A stretch of DNA of 64,000 nt. It comes from Endozoicomonas montiporae CL-33 (GTDB taxonomy: Bacteria; Pseudomonadota; Gammaproteobacteria; Pseudomonadales; Endozoicomonadaceae). The DNA is taken from positions 2,803,215 through 2,867,214 of the forward strand of contig NZ_CP013251.1 in assembly GCF_001583435.1 (NCBI RefSeq). The letters are read 5' to 3'. The first letter of the stretch is position 1. Every line of letters starts with the position of its first letter. The notes under the pieces are model-generated. The model saw only the letters and a list, made by a program, of their open reading frames with translations, was not told the origin of the DNA and ran no database searches. The translations under genes were made by a program, and so were the position numbers. Positions 38,212 through 47,153 of the stretch are shown here, one piece after another.

Positions 38212-39771
38212 TTATTGCGTGACTAAAATCTCAAAGTTTGTTGAATCGACAAGTGCATGCGAATCTCCGCTTGGCGTTGCAAATGAAACTTTGCAGACTT
38301 TGCCCTTTTCAAAATATTTGCCGTAGGTACTGAATTCGTTATTCGTAAAACGGCAAAAATAGACCGGTTCCGTGCTGACTTTGTTGGGACTTGAGAAACT
38401 GAAACCAGCAACAACGGCTTTTTCTGGCAGATTGCCAGCAAAAGCCTCCCAGCCGATGCTTTCATCAAGATGAGGGGTCAGATAATCAGACGCAATACTG
38501 CCATCCTGATTGGTAGCGACAAAGCCGCTTTTTCCTTCAGTACCGATGTACCGACAATACTTATGTACTCCCTGCCCTCCCAGCGAACCGAGAATAAATT
38601 CTTTGAACGGTTTTCTGGGGGAACAGAAGTATTCCTGAACTTCTTCGTTAACAGATCCTTCCTGCTTCTTTGATGGCACTTCCTGCCAGGTTACAGCAGA
38701 TTGTCTGGCGGCACTGGATTTCAGTCGGACAGGCACAAAATAGGAAATATCGCCGAGCGGCTCAGCATCGGACGTTAAGCCTGCGCATCCATAAGCTCCA
38801 TCATCAGCACCTTCCGTATACCATTGGGTCCCGGGGCTACCATTATCCCTGCATAAGGTTTCGTGACGCAGACTGCCAGACAGCAGCACCGTAGATGCAA
38901 AGGAGACAGAACGTCCGGACTGCTTCTGAAATTCATAGGACACCTTTTTAGTAGAGACATTAATCTGGTAATACTGTCGATCAGTGACCAGTATGTCCCT
39001 TGGAACCAGAGTTTCTGCCCCCAGCGACTCCAGAAATTCATCTAATTTCCGGCTTGATAACAGACACCCACTGTAAGCATCCGGTGTGTTAGCCAGCATG
39101 CCCACCAGCGATCTGGACTCGCCATTCAGAAGGAACTTGATACGACAGAATCCGGTTAGCTGCTCATCATTGCAGCGTAACGTTTTAGCAAAAGGAGCAG
39201 GTAGTGAAGAAGTACAGAGTTGCGTTGCATACCCATAGGGATAAGCCGGATCAAAACCACTGTTCAATGGAAACAGTGCTGGCTGGATGTCGTCTTGATC
39301 AAGGTGCAGGGGATGAGCATCGAGAAAAGTCGCCCGTGCCCACAAATATCCTGGCTTTTTCTTTGCGTCAGCATAGTTGTCCTCACTGACATCAAAAGGA
39401 ACCAGCTTGTATTGCTGGATGATGGACTGCTGGTAATGCTCAGGTACCAACGGAGTAGTCGCTGTCAGTTCATTCGCATGGTTCTGAACAGAGCTATGCC
39501 CGGAGGGTAAACCTTCGGTATCTTTATTCTTTTTCTTAGCATCTTTCTCTCCTGCTGAATGCCCTATTGGGTATCCTGTCAGGTAACCGACACCATAGAA
39601 AATACCAATTGCACCAAGTCCGGCAAGCCCGATAAGAACCCGTTTGGGTGTTATTTGATTCCCAATAGAATCTGACAGCTTTTTATAGGTTGGACCTGAT
39701 GCGTAAGAAGTCTCAATCTGTATAGCTGCTAACAACAACAGGACAGGTAAAACTCTTATAAATCGTTTCAT
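38212..39771 (-). CDS. Secreted protein with DM9/DUF3421-like C-terminus, copy 2
   Basis: 519 residues. Signal peptide MKRFIRVLPVLLLLAAIQIE, then a membrane helix (about 45-66, GLAGLGAIGIFYGVGYL). It shares with copy 1 the blocks VSEDNYADAK, ALFP, LRCNDEQLTGFCRIK, LVGMLANT, YFCSPRKPFKEFILGSLGG and the C-terminal LPEKAVVAGFSF, TEPVYFCRF, YGKYFEKGKVC. The DM9-like end (W...G.LP..AVVAG, then EPVYxCR, GK, C) is better conserved here. The pair is in tandem, 108 bp apart, and probably co-transcribed. Confidence 0.72.
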   Translation of the reverse strand: MKRFIRVLPVLLLLAAIQIETSYASGPTYKKLSDSIGNQITPKRVLIGLAGLGAIGIFYGVGYLTGYPIGHSAGEKDAKKKNKDTEGLPSGHSSVQNHANELTATTPLVPEHYQQSIIQQYKLVPFDVSEDNYADAKKKPGYLWARATFLDAHPLHLDQDDIQPALFPLNSGFDPAYPYGYATQLCTSSLPAPFAKTLRCNDEQLTGFCRIKFLLNGESRSLVGMLANTPDAYSGCLLSSRKLDEFLESLGAETLVPRDILVTDRQYYQINVSTKKVSYEFQKQSGRSVSFASTVLLSGSLRHETLCRDNGSPGTQWYTEGADDGAYGCAGLTSDAEPLGDISYFVPVRLKSSAARQSAVTWQEVPSKKQEGSVNEEVQEYFCSPRKPFKEFILGSLGGQGVHKYCRYIGTEGKSGFVATNQDGSIASDYLTPHLDESIGWEAFAGNLPEKAVVAGFSFSSPNKVSTEPVYFCRFTNNEFSTYGKYFEKGKVCKVSFATPSGDSHALVDSTNFEILVTQ

Positions 39772-40175
39772 GCTTAAGCTCCTCGACAGTGACTTCGGTC
39801 AGGTCAAGGTTAAGAACCCATAAATTTATGCAACTACTTATTATGCAACTACCCAGAGAGGCATGAAATAATAGAGGTGCAAATGCAGTGCTGAATTATT
39901 AGAAAATCAACCTTAAGAAGCTATCTTGCCAGCTACTGCCTGATTAAACATAAATACAGGACCCATAACACTTGAGAAAAGTGCGCTGAGTATAGTGTTT
40001 ATTTTTAAGCTAAATAGTATGAATATGATTTATGAAACCGCTTTTTATAAGCTATGCAGGAAAATCAGTAAACAGTCTGGTGAAGGGCTTGTATCTGGGG
40101 TGTTTATACCCAAAGGATTTCAAGTTGCTACGCGGCGGCAAGCAAGGTAAGCCTCGGGAGCTTAGACCAACTAAG

Positions 40176-40308
40176 GATTTGTCTGAAAATAACTTCCCCA
40201 TTTTCCGTTCAGTTGGTCATCCCCGCGAAGGCGGGGATTCAATGTTCGTGGTGGATTCCCACCTTCGTGGGAATGGCGGAAATGCGGAAGTTATTTTTAG
40301 ACTATTCA
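40176..40308. repeat. Small inverted-repeat element
   Basis: About 130 bp bounded by imperfect inverted repeats (TGTCTGAAAATAACTTCCCC at the left, matched by the complement of GCGGAAGTTATTTTTAGACTA at the right). Inside, GTCATCCCCGCGAAGGCGGGG and TTCCCACCTTCGTGGGAA form hairpins of the REP or MITE type. No gene is present. Confidence 0.7.
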
Positions 40309-40311
40309 TTA

Positions 40312-40381
40312 GCTAGCCCTTCGCCCTCATCTGGCTGGGCAGGGGACTTTCCCCCCAAGCTGTGCAAAATGCTCGGCGCAC
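40312..40381. repeat. 70-bp segment shared with 25817-25887
   Basis: Copy of the end of the repeat-rich element near dnaQ, differing at about four positions and one gap. Both copies lie just beside the terminator of a minus-strand gene (here the porin remnant). Confidence 0.85.
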
Positions 40382-40385
40382 CATG

Positions 40386-40410
40386 CAAAAACCGCCGGAT
40401 AAACCGGCGG
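40386..40410 (-). terminator. Intrinsic terminator of the porin gene
   Basis: CCGCCGG and CCGGCGG around a five-base loop, followed on the minus strand by TTTTTG, 29 bp beyond the porin stop. Confidence 0.85.
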
Positions 40411-40438
40411 CCGCATTTAGCAAGGATTGACGGGGAGA

Positions 40439-40665
40439 TTAGAACCAGTATTCGATACCGATGGAGGCTTCTTTAAAGCTGTCAGACTTACCGCGAAGAT
40501 CCTTACTGGTGGTTTCACCGCACTGGAATCGGCCTTCACCCATTTTTACATCACGGTATCTGGCATAGACAACAGCATTGGAATCAATCTTGTACAGCAG
40601 TTGGGCTGACCAGACCTTATCATCACTGTCTTCTGAGTAACTCCCCATGAGCTCGCCGGTTGCTA
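40439..40665 (-). pseudogene. C-terminal end of an outer-membrane porin
   Basis: About 75 residues remain: GELMGSYSEDSDDKVWSAQL, DSNAVVYARYRDVKMGEG and the final EASIGIEYWF. Alternating hydrophobic strands and a terminal aromatic Phe after an intact stop and terminator are typical of porin barrels. The rest is cut off by the IS110-family element and does not reappear on the far side, so most of the gene is gone. Confidence 0.75.
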
Positions 40666-40673
40666 AAACAACC

Positions 40674-42071
40674 CTAACCGACGGCGGTTTCAACCGGCGT
40701 TAATGTGAAGCCCATATCTTTAGCCTTCTGCTTCAGGGTTTTTAAAACTCTTTCTCTGTAACGCTGCTCAAAGTATTCCTGACCTTCATCTACATACTGG
40801 CTCCCATGCTTGAGCATACTGTAAACCAGCCTTGCCAGCTTATGCGCTGTTGCCGTAATCGCCTTTGGAGCACCAAGCTTGCTTCGCATTCTTCGGTAAT
40901 AAGCACCCAAAGCACTTTTTGATCTGGTCAGTGAATAAGCCGCCAACCTGAATGCTGTTGCGGCTGCGCCTGGCAAACGCTTGGTTTTCCGGTTCAGAAC
41001 TTTACCACCGGATATTTTGGTTCCGGGACAGAGCCCTAACCAGGAGGCAAAATGTTTAGCGGAAGGCCATCGACTCATATCCAGACCGATTTCTGAAACA
41101 ATCTTCAGAGCCGTATTTTCATCAATGCCATCGATATCAGTCAGATCGACACCACTCACCCGGTTGAGCTCTGAACGCACATCAAAGTCTGGAGCGCAAC
41201 GGGACTTCCGTTTTTTTGAAAGCTTATCTGGCGTAGAAGATTTCTGGGAGTCTTTATCATCTTTGCTGTCAAATGTGTTGATCTTCTGTTCCAGAGCTTT
41301 GTCACAAGCCCTGATTTTTTCATCATAAGTATCGTAAAGTTCAACAGCTTGCCGCAGAGCAAATACATGCTCATCCCGGTAATGCCCCTTCAGGGATTTG
41401 GCGATTTCTTCCTCGGATTTTTTGCAGTGCTTGTCACGATATTTAGCCAACTCCACAGGATTCCGCTGCCCATTCAGTATGGCGCGGATAATAGTCATAC
41501 CGGTTTTTCCGGTAATATCAGTCACCACATTATCCAGTAACAGATTCATCTGTCGAAGTGCCTTTTGCATATGCTGGATGTGGGAAGCACGGTAGCCAAC
41601 AAGAGTGTCACGTTGTCGTCTATAAGATCGTAAAGAGCAAACCTGCTCATCAGGGCGGAACGCGCCATTGAGCAATCCGTAAGTATGTAACTGCAAAAGC
41701 CATTGGCAGTCCAGAACGTCAGACTTACGTCCGGCAACATTCTTTACATGTCGTGCATTGACCAGTTTTACATCAAGCCCCCGGGATTCCAGTATTTCAA
41801 ACGCAGGTATCCAGTAAATCCCGGTTGACTCCATCACAACGGTGGTAATGCCAAGCTTTACGAGCCAGTCAGCCATAGCTTCAAGGTCTGCGGTAAAACA
41901 GCCAAATGAACGCACCGGTTGTTCATCTAACTCTTCTGGCACTGCAACAAAGTGTGACTCTGACCCGATATCAATACCGGCGGCAAAGAGATTGATTTTC
42001 TCCAGATGTCCAGCAATACGCTTTTTGACTCTGTCAGAATGGGAACGGTTGGATTTGCTGCGGCGAGACAT
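40674..42071 (-). CDS. IS110-family DEDD transposase
   Basis: 465 residues. The RuvC-like N-terminal domain shows FAAGIDIGSESHFVAVP (first Asp), VVMESTGIYWIPAFE (Glu) and RKSDVLDCQWL (Asp-Asp). A coiled, Lys-rich spacer follows, then the C-terminal Tnp domain with VSGVDLTDIDGIDENTALKI, FASWLGLCPGTKISGGKVL and LARLVYSML. A full-length reading frame suggests activity. IS110 enzymes recombine using a bridge RNA from the element's noncoding end. Confidence 0.92.
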   Translation of the reverse strand: MSRRSKSNRSHSDRVKKRIAGHLEKINLFAAGIDIGSESHFVAVPEELDEQPVRSFGCFTADLEAMADWLVKLGITTVVMESTGIYWIPAFEILESRGLDVKLVNARHVKNVAGRKSDVLDCQWLLQLHTYGLLNGAFRPDEQVCSLRSYRRQRDTLVGYRASHIQHMQKALRQMNLLLDNVVTDITGKTGMTIIRAILNGQRNPVELAKYRDKHCKKSEEEIAKSLKGHYRDEHVFALRQAVELYDTYDEKIRACDKALEQKINTFDSKDDKDSQKSSTPDKLSKKRKSRCAPDFDVRSELNRVSGVDLTDIDGIDENTALKIVSEIGLDMSRWPSAKHFASWLGLCPGTKISGGKVLNRKTKRLPGAAATAFRLAAYSLTRSKSALGAYYRRMRSKLGAPKAITATAHKLARLVYSMLKHGSQYVDEGQEYFEQRYRERVLKTLKQKAKDMGFTLTPVETAVG

Positions 42072-42330
42072 GGTTTACCCTCTATACTTCCGTGCGAAGG
42101 CATATCCGGATATGGGGCTGTCGATGATTCGCATTCTTCCGAACGAGATCGCATATTGCGTCATCAGTGATGTTGTCGCCAGCTCCCCGACCACGCTTTC
42201 AAACGGGCAAAAGGCACCAGTGTGTTTACGGTCTCTGGTCCGGATATGTCTTCCTTTCTATCATAGGCATGTAGGCAGTAGTTGGGAGAAAAGTTACTCA
42301 TAGATGTTCAGCCGGGGGCCCGGCTTGGAG
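42072..42330 (-). ncRNA. Candidate bridge RNA region of the IS110 element
   Basis: In IS110-group elements the noncoding end upstream of the transposase makes a structured bridge RNA with target and donor loops. This 5' margin is noncoding and of the right size and side; the opposite end has almost no margin. RNA boundaries and loops were not resolved by eye. The call rests on family knowledge and position. Confidence 0.4.
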
Positions 42331-42447
42331 CGCTTTCAATTACAACCAGTAATCACAAGGGATTCAGCAGCGTAGAAAATTGAAGCATTCGCAGACTTTT
42401 GCGTCTAATTTTGGGGGATAGACGACCGTAATCAGTTATTCAGAGCC

Positions 42448-43797
42448 ATGCCTGATCATAAACCACGAAAGCATCTGTGCCTCGACAGCATGATCCAGAT
42501 GATCTACGACAGCTTCGACAGCATTCCAGACCACCGCCCAAACCGCCGTAAAGACAAGATTTCATTGCTGGACACCTTGATGTCGGCTTTCGCTATGATG
42601 CACCTCAAGTACCCATCCTTGCTGGAGTTTGACCGTGAGCGGGAAACCGAAGAACTCAAGTTCAACTTGAAGCATCTATACCGGGTTCAAGGCAGGATAC
42701 CCTGTGACACTTACATGCGCTCCACCCTTGATCCTGTAGATCCAGGGGCAATGAGAGAACCTTTCAAGCTGCTGTTCAATGAAGTACAGCGGGGTGGAGG
42801 GCTCAAGGGCTTCCGCTTTTCTTGCGTCGGCCTGAAGGATCATTACCTGTTAGCCATTGATGGGACAGGGCTTTACTACTCCGGCAAGTGCCGCTGTCAG
42901 GAGTGCTGTATAAAAAATGAAGGTAAGGCCAATGAAGCTTACTATCACCAGATGCTGGCCGCCTGCATTGTCCATCCTGACAGAGAAACCGTATTGCCTC
43001 TGGCCCCCGAGCCCATTGTTCACCAAGATGGCACAACCAAGAATGACTGTGAAAAAAATGCCCTCAAACGTCTCCTTTCAGACATCAAGCGAGATCACCC
43101 ACAATTGAAGCTGGTTATTGTGCTGGACGGTCTCTACGCTGATGGCCCGACAGTTCGACTAATAAGAAGTTATGGGTGGCACTACATCATTGTTGCCAAA
43201 GATGGCAATCACACTTCGATGATTGAGGCTATGGATGCGCTGGATCAGAAGGGCGATGTCAAACGATTTGAGATGACTGACGGCAACGGTGCCAAACACT
43301 GGTGCCGTTATGCCAATGGGGTTCCCCTGAACAAGACTGAACCGGTTGAAATCGTCAATGTGCTTGATTACGTCGAAACAGACAAGAAAGGCAAACGGCA
43401 CACCTGGGGCTGGATAACCGACATCCCGTTAACCGAAGAAACTGTACTCCCCACAGCCGAAGGAGGAAGATGTCGTTGGCACATAGAAAATGAAACCTTC
43501 AATACCCTGAAGAACCAAGGCTACGAATTTGAACACAACTATGGTCACGGTGAGCAGCACCTGGCAACCAATCTGGCTTACCTGACCTTCCTGGCTTTCC
43601 TGGTGGATCAAATACAGCAACTATGTTGCCCGGTCTTCCAGAAAGCCCTGAAACTAAGGGCGCGTGGAACACGCACCTATCTCTGGAAATTGATTCTGCG
43701 TTACTTTCTTTCCTGGCTGATTGAGAGTTGGGAGGAGATGTTCCAAGCGATCATTCACGGTACTGCTGCAAGAAAGATCCAGTTCGACACATCATAG
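42448..43797 (+). CDS. DDE transposase, IS4-like fold
   Basis: 449 residues. Motifs: LLAIDGTGLYYS (first Asp), LKLVIVLDGLYADGP (second Asp), and CRWHIENETFNTLKNQGYEF with the final Glu and the Y-x2-E-like signature of IS4-type enzymes. A Cys-rich patch CRCQECC follows the first Asp. The family could not be fixed. The frame is intact. Element ends were not found. It sits between an IS110 and IS200/IS256 remnants. Confidence 0.82.
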   Translation: MPDHKPRKHLCLDSMIQMIYDSFDSIPDHRPNRRKDKISLLDTLMSAFAMMHLKYPSLLEFDRERETEELKFNLKHLYRVQGRIPCDTYMRSTLDPVDPGAMREPFKLLFNEVQRGGGLKGFRFSCVGLKDHYLLAIDGTGLYYSGKCRCQECCIKNEGKANEAYYHQMLAACIVHPDRETVLPLAPEPIVHQDGTTKNDCEKNALKRLLSDIKRDHPQLKLVIVLDGLYADGPTVRLIRSYGWHYIIVAKDGNHTSMIEAMDALDQKGDVKRFEMTDGNGAKHWCRYANGVPLNKTEPVEIVNVLDYVETDKKGKRHTWGWITDIPLTEETVLPTAEGGRCRWHIENETFNTLKNQGYEFEHNYGHGEQHLATNLAYLTFLAFLVDQIQQLCCPVFQKALKLRARGTRTYLWKLILRYFLSWLIESWEEMFQAIIHGTAARKIQFDTS

Positions 43798-43934
43798 CGA
43801 TCATCGTAGCCGGGGTTTCAGGGTAAACAAACTGGAAAAGGAGCACGAAAAGCGTGAGGCAGTTTTTATGCGCTCATCAATTATCTGTACGACCAATCAG
43901 TTTTAATACGACTTAAGGCGTATGTTGTGCGGGA

Positions 43935-44329
43935 TTAGCTGCCCCAATACCTTTTTCCGAGATCAGGAAAGCTCTCAAAAAGCTTGGTCGAAGTTCGCCC
44001 CTTTATCCGCCTCATGATTTCACTTGGTGCCATATTTGGTGGGGCAGAGAGCAAAAGATGTACATGGTCTTTACTGATTACGCCTTTGAGAATATCAAGT
44101 TCAAAAGCTTTGCAAGTTTCCCTAATCAGCTCCCTTGCCCTGTAGCCAATGTCACCACCAAGAACTTGGTAACGGTACTTGGTGACAAACACAAAATGAT
44201 ACTGAATTTTGAATACTGTATGACTGCAGTATCTGTAGTCCACTGCCTTACTTCCACTCCGAGTGTGAGCCAACAAACTATCACAGCTAAAGCTGACCGG
44301 CTAAAGCCGGTGGTTTTAACCTTTTAGGT
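43935..44329 (-). pseudogene. IS200/IS605 element with truncated TnpA
   Basis: The gene 44276-43935 encodes YHFVFVTKYRYQVLGGDI and KDHVHLLLSAPPNMAPSEIM, the HUH motif (His-x-His in DHVHLL) of Y1 transposases. It stops at KRYWGS, before the expected HLWARGYF segment and the catalytic tyrosine, so it is inactive. CCGGCT and AGCCGG (44297-44310) followed by GGTTTT form the end hairpin. Confidence 0.85.
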
Positions 44330-44331
44330 GA

Positions 44332-45323
44332 CTAATAAAGACTCAAGATGATCTTGCGAAACTCAGTCGTCAGCTGTTGAAACTCTCTGTTGAGCGTGTT
44401 ATGGCTGCTGAACTGGAAGATCGTCTTGGCTATTCCAAGCATGCGCCTGAAGGTCAAAACTCTGGAAATAGTCGCAACGGTTATTCCAAAAAAACACTCA
44501 AGGGCGACTTCGGTGAAGTCGAGGTCAAAACCCCCAGAGACCGCAACGGTGAATTCTCACCACAGCTTATTGCCAAAGGTAAAACCCGAATCAACAAGCT
44601 GGATCAGCAGATTCTGGCTCTGTACTCCCGTGGAATGACTACCCGCGATATAGCCGATGCCCTGGAAGAAATGTATGGCGCAGACGTGTCACACAACCTG
44701 ATATCCAGGGTGACTGAAGCTGTTCAACAGGAAGTACAGAATTGGCAGAACCGCCCTCTGGAAAGCCTTTACCCCATTGTCTACCTTGATGGCATCGTCG
44801 TTAAAGTCCATCAGGATAAGCGGGTTGTCCGGAAAACCGTTTATGTCGCTCTTGGCGTTGATATAGAAGGTCAAAAGGAACTTCTCGGTCTCTGGATTGC
44901 CGGAACAGAGGGAGCCAAATTCTGGCTCTCGGTTTTAACAGAGCTTCAGAGCCGTGGCCTTGAAGATATCTTTATTGCCTGTGTTGATGGACTGTCAGGT
45001 TTTCCTGAAGCCATCAACACGGTTTATCCAAAAGCCCAGATTCAGTTGTGTGGCGCAACAACTGGGATAACCTGATAACCCTATTTGACTACCCTGATGA
45101 TATCAGGAAAGCGATTTACACGACGAACGCTATAGAGTCGCTAAACAGCGTGATCAGAAAAGCTATCAAGCAACGGAAGATCTTCCCATCAGATAACTCT
45201 GTGATGAAGGTGATCTATCTGGCGATGGAAAGAGCTTCTGCGAAATGGACGATGCCCATCAGGAATTGGGTATCAGCTCTGAACCGGTTTGCAATTATGT
45301 TTCCAGACCGGTTCAGGCAGTAA
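44332..45323 (+). pseudogene. IS256-family transposase with internal deletion
   Basis: The first part reads AKLSRQLLKLSVERVMAAEL, GNSRNGYSKKTLKG, TPRDRNGEFSPQLI, IVYLDGIVVKVHQD and FIACVDGLSGFPEAI, then at 45050 jumps out of frame into WRNNWDNLITLFDYPDDIRK and TTNAIESLNSVIRKAIKQRK. About 70 residues between QLC and the WRNNWDN block are missing. The 5' end abuts the IS200 remnant with no proper start. Confidence 0.9.
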
Positions 45324-45376
45324 AGTTGGTTGAGCATTTACACAGAATTAATTACAGGCTCCATTAAAGCTATTCA

Positions 45377-46933
45377 TTAAAGCTGTTCAATATGATCAAG
45401 GCACCATTCTGCCCGCATCAAAACAGCTTGGCGAAAGCTTTCATCCCGTTTGTCCCACCCTTTATAAACCAGAGCCGTACGCGGATTGCTTTTAACAACT
45501 GCACGATTTCGTTCCATAAAATGCCAGTAAAGACTGTTCAAAGGGCAAGCAAGATCCGTGTCTTTCTCTTTTACCTGGTAATGACAGTCTGAGCAGTAAT
45601 CACTCATTTTCTGCACATAGTTGCCGCTGGCTGCATAAGGTTTGGAAGCCACCATACCGCCATCAGCATACTGACTCATACCTCGGGTGTTGGGTAGCTC
45701 TACCCACTGTATGGCATCAATATAAATACCCATGTACCAGGCATCAACTTCATCAGGATCAATACCCGCTAACAGGCATAAATTACCGGTGATCATCAAC
45801 CTTTGAATATGGTGGGCGTATGCGTAATCCAGTGACTGGGTAATGGCATGACTCAGACAATTCATTTTGGTCTCTCCGGTCCAGAACCAGTCAGGTAGTG
45901 AGCGAGTGGCATTGAGGTGGTTAAGAGATTCATAGTCCGGCATATTGCTCCAGTAAACGCCTCGAATATATTCACGCCAACCCAGAATTTGCCGGACAAA
46001 ACCTTCAATTTCTGGCAGCGAAATACTGTCAGGCTGCTGTTGCCAACTGTTTATTGCCTCAGTGACCACTTCTGCAGGACTCAGCATTTTCGTGTTCAGG
46101 GCAAACGACAATCTTGAGTGGTACAGACTCCACTGGTGAGTACTGTTACTGGTCATAGCATCCTGAAACTGACCGAAAGCGGGCAGGCAATGCTGACAAA
46201 AATAACTCAACAACTGTAACGACTGTTGTCGGTTAACCGGCCAGAGCAGTTCATCATTTATACGACCAATAGAGTCAACCTGATGCCTTTGCAGTCTGTC
46301 GAGAACTGTCCGGACAGAATTAGCAAATAGCAATGGAGCAGGAATGACACTCAGGTCAGCGGCTTTTAGCTTGTTACGATTGTTGGTGTCGTAATTCCAT
46401 TGCCCACCCTCAGGCTCTGTCTGATTCATCAGAATATTGTGCTTGCGCCGCATTTTTCGATAAAAGGTCTCCATCCTTCCGGGTTTGCCAGCTGGAAAGT
46501 ACCCATAAAGCTCATCGAATTGGACAAAAAAGTGCTCGGTATCTACCTCATTAACCGTCACTGCCGAACTGAAATTCAGCGCTCGTAGTTGCTGTAAAAG
46601 TCGATACTCATCCGGTCGCTGATACTCAAAGGTCGAAACGGCGTATTGTTTACACAAGTGATTAAGCAGGTCTGGTAAATCGCTGAAGCGAACGGTGTCA
46701 TCCAATGTAAAATAGATCACCTGATGACCTGATTTTTCAAGAGAATCCGCAAAGTTCTGTATAGCCAGAAAGAAGCCACACAACTTCTGGATATGATGCT
46801 TCACATAGCCGGTTTCCTGTTTGAGTTCAGCCATCACATACAGACAGTCCGGATCTATGTCTGCATACCAGCTATGATCTGCATTCAACTGATCCCCCAG
46901 AATCAACCGCAATTTAGTGTAGTGTTTCTTCAT
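45377..46933 (-). CDS. Fe-S cluster-containing photolyase/cryptochrome (PhrB-like)
   Basis: 518 residues. N-terminal alpha/beta domain starting [16 protein letters not shown], long linker, then FAD-binding helical domain with [57 protein letters not shown] and the cysteines of the 4Fe-4S site ([18 protein letters not shown]). This is the FeS-BCP group, which repairs (6-4) photoproducts with blue light. Its start overlaps a DUF2256 gene by 20 bp, a pairing seen in other bacteria. Confidence 0.92.
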   Translation of the reverse strand: MKKHYTKLRLILGDQLNADHSWYADIDPDCLYVMAELKQETGYVKHHIQKLCGFFLAIQNFADSLEKSGHQVIYFTLDDTVRFSDLPDLLNHLCKQYAVSTFEYQRPDEYRLLQQLRALNFSSAVTVNEVDTEHFFVQFDELYGYFPAGKPGRMETFYRKMRRKHNILMNQTEPEGGQWNYDTNNRNKLKAADLSVIPAPLLFANSVRTVLDRLQRHQVDSIGRINDELLWPVNRQQSLQLLSYFCQHCLPAFGQFQDAMTSNSTHQWSLYHSRLSFALNTKMLSPAEVVTEAINSWQQQPDSISLPEIEGFVRQILGWREYIRGVYWSNMPDYESLNHLNATRSLPDWFWTGETKMNCLSHAITQSLDYAYAHHIQRLMITGNLCLLAGIDPDEVDAWYMGIYIDAIQWVELPNTRGMSQYADGGMVASKPYAASGNYVQKMSDYCSDCHYQVKEKDTDLACPLNSLYWHFMERNRAVVKSNPRTALVYKGWDKRDESFRQAVLMRAEWCLDHIEQL

Positions 46934-47072
46934 TCACTGTTTTCTTCCGTTGTGAGCGGCAACGACGGGAGCAATAGCGCACTTCATCCCAGCATCGTTC
47001 CCATTTTTTCCGCCAGCTGAAGGGCAAGCCACAGACCGGGCAAATCTTTTGCAGAAGGGGTTTTGTTTTCAT
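46914..47072 (-). CDS. DUF2256 zinc-ribbon-like protein
   Basis: 52 residues: [20 protein letters not shown], then [11 protein letters not shown]. Two CxxC-type pairs suggest one zinc site. DUF2256 genes commonly accompany photolyases; role unknown. The 3' end overlaps the photolyase start by 20 bp, so the two are co-translated. The ribosome site is weak. Confidence 0.85.
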   Translation of the reverse strand: MKTKPLLQKICPVCGLPFSWRKKWERCWDEVRYCSRRCRSQRKKTVNEETLH

Positions 47073-47153
47073 GATATTTAGGCCAACACCCGACTGCTTT
47101 GAATCACCACTGTTCCACTACGTTCACAATGCTGGTTTAGTTCAATAGCATTT

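Larger units (their letters stand above)
40666..42330 (-). mobile_element. IS110-family element
   Basis: The transposase gene occupies nearly all of the element to its left end, with about 250 bp of noncoding sequence on the 5' side. IS110 elements lack clear inverted repeats, so both ends are estimates. The left end lies in a porin gene. Confidence 0.75.

Noticed and set aside
40032..40316. 94-residue plus-strand frame
   Set aside because: It covers the REP-like inverted-repeat element; the frame results from the repeat.
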